In this document: one piece after another, positions 1 to 6,726 of the stretch
How the letters are laid out: each line of letters starts with the position of its first letter
Position numbering within the stretch: position 1 is the first letter of the stretch
Assembly (NCBI GenBank): GCA_003242425.1
Contig: QGUL01000100.1
Coordinates: 1 to 6,726, forward strand
Length of the DNA: 6,726 nucleotides
Origin: Pseudomonadota bacterium
GTDB lineage: Bacteria > Pseudomonadota > Gammaproteobacteria > Burkholderiales > SG8-39
Direction: 5' to 3'
Position numbers and translations under genes: made by a program
The notes under the pieces: generated by a model
Seen by the model: only the letters and a program-made list of their open reading frames with translations
The model's database searches: none
Told to the model about the DNA's origin: nothing

Positions 1-50
1 AAGTGTTAAAGAGACAGGTCCTTGAAGGGGCTTTCTTCCACGCGGGACAT

Positions 51-182
51 GGGTGGCCGTCGGCGGCAAACGCTTCCGCACTGTAGCACGCCTGCGCGGG
101 CGGCTTGCGGCGCCGCACCGGGCACGTTCACGGCTTTGTCATATTCGCGCTTTAAAGTACGCGTGGTTCGTCCGTTTTCAGG
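51..182. promoter_or_regulatory. Upstream region of phoU, possibly a divergent promoter region
   Basis: No convincing gene lies here. The most AT-rich patch (about 135-157) is where a phoU promoter would be expected. A weak sigma-70 candidate is TTCACG (127-132), an 18-base spacer and TTTAAA (151-156), each hexamer matching consensus at 4 of 6 positions. TTGTCAT at 136-142 matches one half of a PhoB (PHO) box at 6 of 7 positions, but the expected second half is not recognisable. On the minus strand an ATG at 50-48 could start a divergent gene leaving the window, so the region may serve both directions. The assignment rests on position and weak motifs only. Confidence 0.3.
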
Positions 183-884
183 GTGCCTGCCTTGCATACC
201 TCCAAGCATTTCGACGCCGAGCTCGAACAGCTGCGCAAAGCCGTGCTGGCCATGGGCGGCCTCGCGGAACAGCAGATCCGCTACGCGGTTGCGGCCTTGC
301 GCAGCCAGGACGCCGAGCTGATCGAGGGGGTGCTGCGCGACGAGCACCGCCTCAACCAGATGGAACGCGAGATCGACGAGGCCTGCGCGCAGCTCATCGC
401 GCGGCGCGCGCCGACGGCGCACGATCTGCGTTTCGTGCTCATGGTCCACAAAGCCATCACGGACCTGGAGCGCGTCGGCGACGAGGCGAAGAAGATCGCC
501 AAGAGGGCCCGGTACCTGCGGCTGCGCCCGGACGCGAGCCCCGGCTACGCCGAGATCGAGGCGATTGCCGGAATCGTGGCCGAGATGCTGCGGCGGGCGC
601 TCGATGCCTTCGCGCGCGGGGATGTGAGCGAAGTGCCGCAGGTGCTGCGGCAGGACCACGACGTGAACGAGCGCTTCCACGCCCTGCTGCGCGCCTTGCC
701 CGGCGCCATGGCCGCGCAGCCGGATGCCGTCGCCGCCTGTGTGGACATGCTCTGGGTGGCGAAGGCTCTGGAGCGGGTCGGCGACCATGCCAAGAACCTG
801 TGCGTGTACGCGGTGTACATGGCCAAGGGCGAGGACGTGCGCTACATCGCGGTCGAGGAACTGGAACAGCGGCTGCGCCGTTGA
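183..884 (+). CDS. phoU: PhoU family phosphate-signalling protein
   Basis: This encodes a 233-residue cytoplasmic PhoU, the usual family length (E. coli PhoU is about 240). PhoU links the Pst phosphate transporter to the PhoR sensor kinase, damping Pho-regulon expression when phosphate is plentiful, and affects polyphosphate and persister physiology. The protein shows two tandem three-helix repeats, each with the E-x-x-x-D metal-cluster motif: LERVGD at residues 95-100 and again at 196-201. The segment around residues 64-85 (IDEACAQLIARRAPTAHDLR) is very close to E. coli PhoU. The chosen start is GTG 183, giving MPALHTSKHFDAELE, but no Shine-Dalgarno precedes it. TTG at 192 is a real alternative, with AGGGTG (180-185) six bases upstream. 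No pst or phoBR genes are visible nearby; ppx follows after a short gap, possibly in one transcript. The family call is secure, the exact start is not. Confidence 0.96.
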   Translation: MPALHTSKHFDAELEQLRKAVLAMGGLAEQQIRYAVAALRSQDAELIEGVLRDEHRLNQMEREIDEACAQLIARRAPTAHDLRFVLMVHKAITDLERVGDEAKKIAKRARYLRLRPDASPGYAEIEAIAGIVAEMLRRALDAFARGDVSEVPQVLRQDHDVNERFHALLRALPGAMAAQPDAVAACVDMLWVAKALERVGDHAKNLCVYAVYMAKGEDVRYIAVEELEQRLRR

Positions 885-903
885 TCAGGACAAGCAGGCG
901 ATT

Positions 904-918
904 GCCGCGGCGCGCGGC
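904..918 (+). other. Small hairpin between phoU and ppx
   Basis: GCCGCG (904-909) and CGCGGC (913-918) form a perfect 6-bp inverted repeat with a 3-base loop. There is no T-tract downstream, so it is not a convincing intrinsic terminator. It could be an mRNA stability or partial-termination element, or simply chance in GC-rich sequence. The rest of the 74-base phoU-ppx gap shows no clear promoter. Confidence 0.25.
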
Positions 919-958
919 CCGGTGCTAAGGTCCGGCATCGTCTTTGCCCGGGTCCGTT

Positions 959-1912
959 GTGCAATACGAATTGCTTGCGGCCGTCGACGTCGGCTCGAAC
1001 AGCTTCTACCTGCAGATCGGCCGCGCGGCGGGCGAGCGCATCGAAGCGCTCGAGTCGCTGCGCGAACCGGTGGGGCTGGCTGCCGGCCTGACCGCGGACG
1101 GCGAACTGGACTACAGCACGCAGTCGCGCGCGCTCGAAGCGCTGGCTCGCTTCGGCGAACGGCTGCGCGGTTTCCCGCCGCACGCGGTGCGCGCGGTGGG
1201 CACCCATGCGCTGCGCGTGGCGAAGAACGCGGCGCAGTTCCTCGAAGCCGCCGAGGCGGCCCTCGGTTTTCCCATCGAAGTGCTGGACGGGGCGCAGGAA
1301 GCGCGGCTGACTTATCTTGGCGTGGCGCACAGCCTGCCCGCGTCTTCCCAACGCCGGCTGGTGGTGGATATCGGCGGCGGCTCGACCGAGTTCATCGTCG
1401 GGACCGGCTTCGATCCGATGCTCATCGAGAGCCTGCCGCTCGGCTGCATCGGCTACAGCCGGCGCTATTTCCCCGACGGCCGGGTCGAGGCGGCGTCGAT
1501 GAACGCAGCGGTCGTGGCCGCGCATGAGGCGTTGCAGGGCATCGCCGACACCTTCCGCACCGCCGGCTGGCAGGAGGCCGTGGCCTCCTCCGGCAGCGCA
1601 AGAGCCATTGCGGGCGTACTGCAGGGGTTCGGCTGGGCGGACGGCACGCTTACCGGGGCGGGTCTCGCGCGCCTGAGCGAGCATCTCATCGAAAGCGGCG
1701 AGCTTGCCCGGGCAAGGCTGACGGGGCTGCATGCCGACCAGCAGGCGATCCTGCCCGGCGCGCTCGCCATCATGATCGCCCTGTTCCGGAGCTTCGGCGT
1801 CGGCGAAATGCGGGTGACGGATGCCGCGCTACGGCAGGGTGTGCTCTACGACCTGCTTGGCAGGCTGGGGCGGCGCGAGCCGCAAGGCGGCACGCGCACG
1901 CGCGTCGCCTGA
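959..1912 (+). CDS. ppx: Short Ppx/GppA family phosphatase (exopolyphosphatase-like)
   Basis: This belongs to the ASKHA-fold Ppx/GppA family, which removes terminal phosphate from polyphosphate and/or converts pppGpp to ppGpp. From GTG 959 it has 317 residues. The phosphate-1 loop AAVDVGSNSF is at residues 7-16, GTHALR near 80-85, the conserved QEARLTYLGV around 113-122 (E114 aligns with E. coli Ppx Glu121, taken as catalytic) and phosphate-2 loop VVDIGGGSTEF at 135-145. It ends just after the conserved ALRQGVLYDLLGR segment. Domains I and II are therefore complete, but the C-terminal helical/HD-like half of E. coli Ppx (about 513 residues) is absent, as in short actinobacterial forms. TTG 944 would add five residues; GTG 959 is preferred because it starts just before the conserved fold, although no strong ribosome site supports either. 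The neighbouring phoU fits a phosphate/polyphosphate role. Sequence alone cannot separate polyphosphate from pppGpp as substrate. Confidence 0.92.
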   Translation: MQYELLAAVDVGSNSFYLQIGRAAGERIEALESLREPVGLAAGLTADGELDYSTQSRALEALARFGERLRGFPPHAVRAVGTHALRVAKNAAQFLEAAEAALGFPIEVLDGAQEARLTYLGVAHSLPASSQRRLVVDIGGGSTEFIVGTGFDPMLIESLPLGCIGYSRRYFPDGRVEAASMNAAVVAAHEALQGIADTFRTAGWQEAVASSGSARAIAGVLQGFGWADGTLTGAGLARLSEHLIESGELARARLTGLHADQQAILPGALAIMIALFRSFGVGEMRVTDAALRQGVLYDLLGRLGRREPQGGTRTRVA

Positions 1913-3775
<1,863 letters not shown>

Positions 3776-3778
3776 AAA

Positions 3779-3795
3779 CCCTGCTCGGCGCAGGG
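3779..3795. other. Hairpin just after dapB
   Basis: CCCTGC (3779-3784), a 5-base loop and GCAGGG (3790-3795) form a perfect 6-bp stem starting three bases after the dapB stop. On the + strand no T-tract follows. Read on the minus strand the stem is followed by TTTT, so it looks more like a weak terminator for antisense transcription. It could also act as a dapB 3'-end stabiliser. Confidence 0.35.
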
Positions 3796-3803
3796 GGATG
3801 AAC

Positions 3804-3833
3804 TCGACGCCTGCCCGCAGACTTAGGTATAAT
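3804..3833 (+). promoter_or_regulatory. Sigma-70 promoter of carAB
   Basis: A perfect TATAAT -10 box lies at 3828-3833. TCGACG at 3804-3809 is a 4-of-6 match to the -35 consensus with an 18-base spacer. The likely start is G3841 (7 bases between the -10 box and +1) or A3838. If G3841, the transcript starts GUUUAAC. It is the only convincing promoter between dapB and carA. Confidence 0.7.
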
Positions 3834-3847
3834 GCGCACCGTTTAAC

Positions 3848-3881
3848 AAGACGGGACAGGCATCGGCCCTGTCCCGTTTTT
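3848..3881 (+). terminator. Intrinsic terminator or attenuator in the carA leader
   Basis: ACGGGACAGG (3851-3860) and CCTGTCCCGT (3868-3877) form a perfect 10-bp stem with a 7-base loop, followed by five T residues (3877-3881). Pairing can extend by one G-U and two A-U pairs (3848-3850 with 3878-3880). This is a textbook rho-independent terminator. It lies downstream of the carA -10 box and upstream of the carA ribosome site, so it should stop both dapB read-through and transcripts from the carA promoter unless bypassed. Attenuation control is an inference; the structure itself is clear. Confidence 0.8.
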
Positions 3882-3891
3882 GTGTCCAGCC

Positions 3892-3895
3892 AGGA
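3892..3895 (+). promoter_or_regulatory. Ribosome binding site of carA
   Basis: AGGA lies 8 bases before GTG 3904, downstream of and clear from the leader terminator hairpin. It favours GTG 3904 over the upstream in-frame TTG 3880, which overlaps the terminator T-tract. Confidence 0.6.
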
Positions 3896-3903
3896 AACCC
3901 GCC

Positions 3904-5058
3904 GTGCCCAAACAGTACAACCCCGCCATCCTCGTGCTCGCAGACGGGACGGTGTTCCGGGGGAAGTCCATTGGTGCGGAAGGCGTGACGGTCGGTGAGG
4001 TGGTGTTCAACACCGCGATCACCGGCTATCAGGAAATTCTCACCGATCCTTCCTACTGCGGGCAGATCGTCACCCTGACGTACCCGCACATTGGCAACAC
4101 CGGCGTCAACGCCGAAGACGAGGAGTCCCCGAAAGTCTTTGCCGCAGGTCTGGTGATCCGCGACCTGCCGCTGCGCGTCTCGAGCTGGCGCGCCGAACAA
4201 TCCCTGCCCGAATACCTGCAGTCCCGAGGCGTGGTCGGCATCGCCGACATCGACACCCGCAAGCTCACCCGTATCCTGCGCGAAAACGGCGCGCAGGCGG
4301 GCTGCATCATGGCCGGCCGCGTGGACGTGGACGAAGCGCTCGCCAAGGCGCGCGCCTTCCCCGGTCTTGCCGGCATGGACCTCGCCAAGGTCGTCACCAC
4401 CGACAAGCCCTACGAATGGACCGAGGGCGGCTGGGAGCCGGGCAAGGGCTACCGCAAGCTCACCGAACCCAAGTACCACGTCGCCGCATACGACTTCGGC
4501 GTGAAGCGCAACATCCTGCGCATGCTGGTCGACCGGGGCTGCAAGGTCACGGTCTGGCCGGCGCAGACGCCCGCCGCCGAAGTGCTCAAGACGGATCCGG
4601 ACGGGATTTTCCTGTCCAACGGTCCCGGCGATCCGGAGCCCTGCGATTACGCCGTCAACGCGATCCGCGAAATCATCGGCAACACCGATCTGCCGACCTT
4701 CGGCATCTGCCTCGGCCACCAGCTCATGGGGCTGGCCGCCGGCGCCCGGACCATGAAAATGAAATTCGGCCATCACGGCGCGAACCATCCGGTGAAGGAT
4801 CTCGAACGCGGCGTGGTCGCGATCACCAGCCAGAACCACGGTTTCGCGGTCGATCCCTCGACGCTGACGGACGAGGTGATCGCCACGCACGTGTCGCTGT
4901 TCGACGGTTCGCTGCAGGGCCTTGCTTACAAGAACAAACCGGCGTTCTGCTTCCAGGGCCATCCGGAGGCGAGCCCCGGTCCGCACGACATCGGCTATCT
5001 GTTCGACCGTTTCGTCGCGGAAATGGAAAAACGCAAAGCTGCCAAGGCGCAGCGCTGA
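3904..5058 (+). CDS. carA: Carbamoyl phosphate synthetase small (glutaminase) subunit CarA
   Basis: This 384-residue cytoplasmic subunit (E. coli: 382) hydrolyses glutamine and channels ammonia to CarB for carbamoyl phosphate synthesis, the entry to pyrimidines and arginine. The N-terminal CPSase small-chain domain includes [20 protein letters not shown] (31-50) and TLTYPHIGN (58-66). The C-terminal class I glutamine amidotransferase domain (from about residue 193) has the oxyanion segment SNGPGDP, nucleophile C269 in FGICLGHQ, and H353 and E355 in [12 protein letters not shown]. These catalytic positions carry the same numbers as in E. coli, which also supports the chosen GTG start. It has its own promoter and a terminator-like leader, and precedes carB by 22 bases in an evident operon. 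Nothing in it looks truncated or foreign. Confidence 0.98.
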   Translation: MPKQYNPAILVLADGTVFRGKSIGAEGVTVGEVVFNTAITGYQEILTDPSYCGQIVTLTYPHIGNTGVNAEDEESPKVFAAGLVIRDLPLRVSSWRAEQSLPEYLQSRGVVGIADIDTRKLTRILRENGAQAGCIMAGRVDVDEALAKARAFPGLAGMDLAKVVTTDKPYEWTEGGWEPGKGYRKLTEPKYHVAAYDFGVKRNILRMLVDRGCKVTVWPAQTPAAEVLKTDPDGIFLSNGPGDPEPCDYAVNAIREIIGNTDLPTFGICLGHQLMGLAAGARTMKMKFGHHGANHPVKDLERGVVAITSQNHGFAVDPSTLTDEVIATHVSLFDGSLQGLAYKNKPAFCFQGHPEASPGPHDIGYLFDRFVAEMEKRKAAKAQR

Positions 5059-5080
5059 AATTCGCCGCGTTCCGACCTAA

Positions 5081-6726
<1,646 letters not shown>

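Noticed and set aside
6..788. 260-codon minus-strand frame opposite phoU
   Set aside because: It is a shadow of phoU codons. Only the last 14 codons (from ATG 50) could belong to a divergent gene, and that is treated separately.
3832..3846. Tiny frame ATG-CGC-ACC-GTT-TAA as a carA leader peptide
   Set aside because: The ATG overlaps the -10 box and lies upstream of the likely transcription start, so it would not be on the mRNA.
3823..4986. 387-codon open frame on the minus strand, antisense to carA
   Set aside because: It is the mirror of carA codons with the same shadow composition and no domain, and it would run through the carA promoter and terminator.

Overview
The window is a GC-rich (roughly two-thirds G+C by eye), densely packed stretch of bacterial chromosome carrying housekeeping genes. 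The gene order fur / bamE-dapB-carA-carB, with fur divergent from bamE, together with the protein sequences, suggests a betaproteobacterium, possibly of the Azoarcus/Thauera/Rhodocyclales type. That placement is inferred from remembered family sequences and gene order; no database search was run.

Layout. Positions 1-182 are a non-coding or divergent-promoter stretch, and the extreme left edge (1-17) resembles a transposase mosaic-end adapter. phoU (183-884) and a short Ppx/GppA-family phosphatase gene (959-1912) follow on the + strand and form a phosphate/polyphosphate pair. fur (1937-2383) lies on the - strand, converging on ppx across 24 bases that are mostly an inverted repeat. A 160-base divergent region (2384-2543) separates fur from bamE and probably holds overlapping promoters. 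bamE (2544-2981) overlaps dapB (2978-3775) by 4 bases. A 128-base leader (3776-3903) holds a good sigma-70 -10 box followed by a strong intrinsic-terminator hairpin. It precedes carA (3904-5058) and carB (5081 to the right edge, cut at about half length).

Function. phoU and ppx concern phosphate sensing and polyphosphate or (p)ppGpp turnover. fur is the global iron regulator. bamE encodes an outer-membrane lipoprotein of the beta-barrel assembly machine and is translationally coupled to dapB of the lysine/diaminopimelate pathway. carA and carB encode the two subunits of carbamoyl phosphate synthetase, which feeds pyrimidine and arginine synthesis.

No mobile element, CRISPR array, tRNA, rRNA or obviously novel system is visible. 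The most interesting points are regulatory or structural: a terminator located between the carA promoter and carA with a GUUU-type transcript start, a Ppx lacking the usual C-terminal half, overlapping divergent fur/bamE promoters with small repeats, and the adapter-like left edge. The many long overlapping reading frames, including antisense ones of several hundred codons, are GC-driven shadows of the real genes and are left out.
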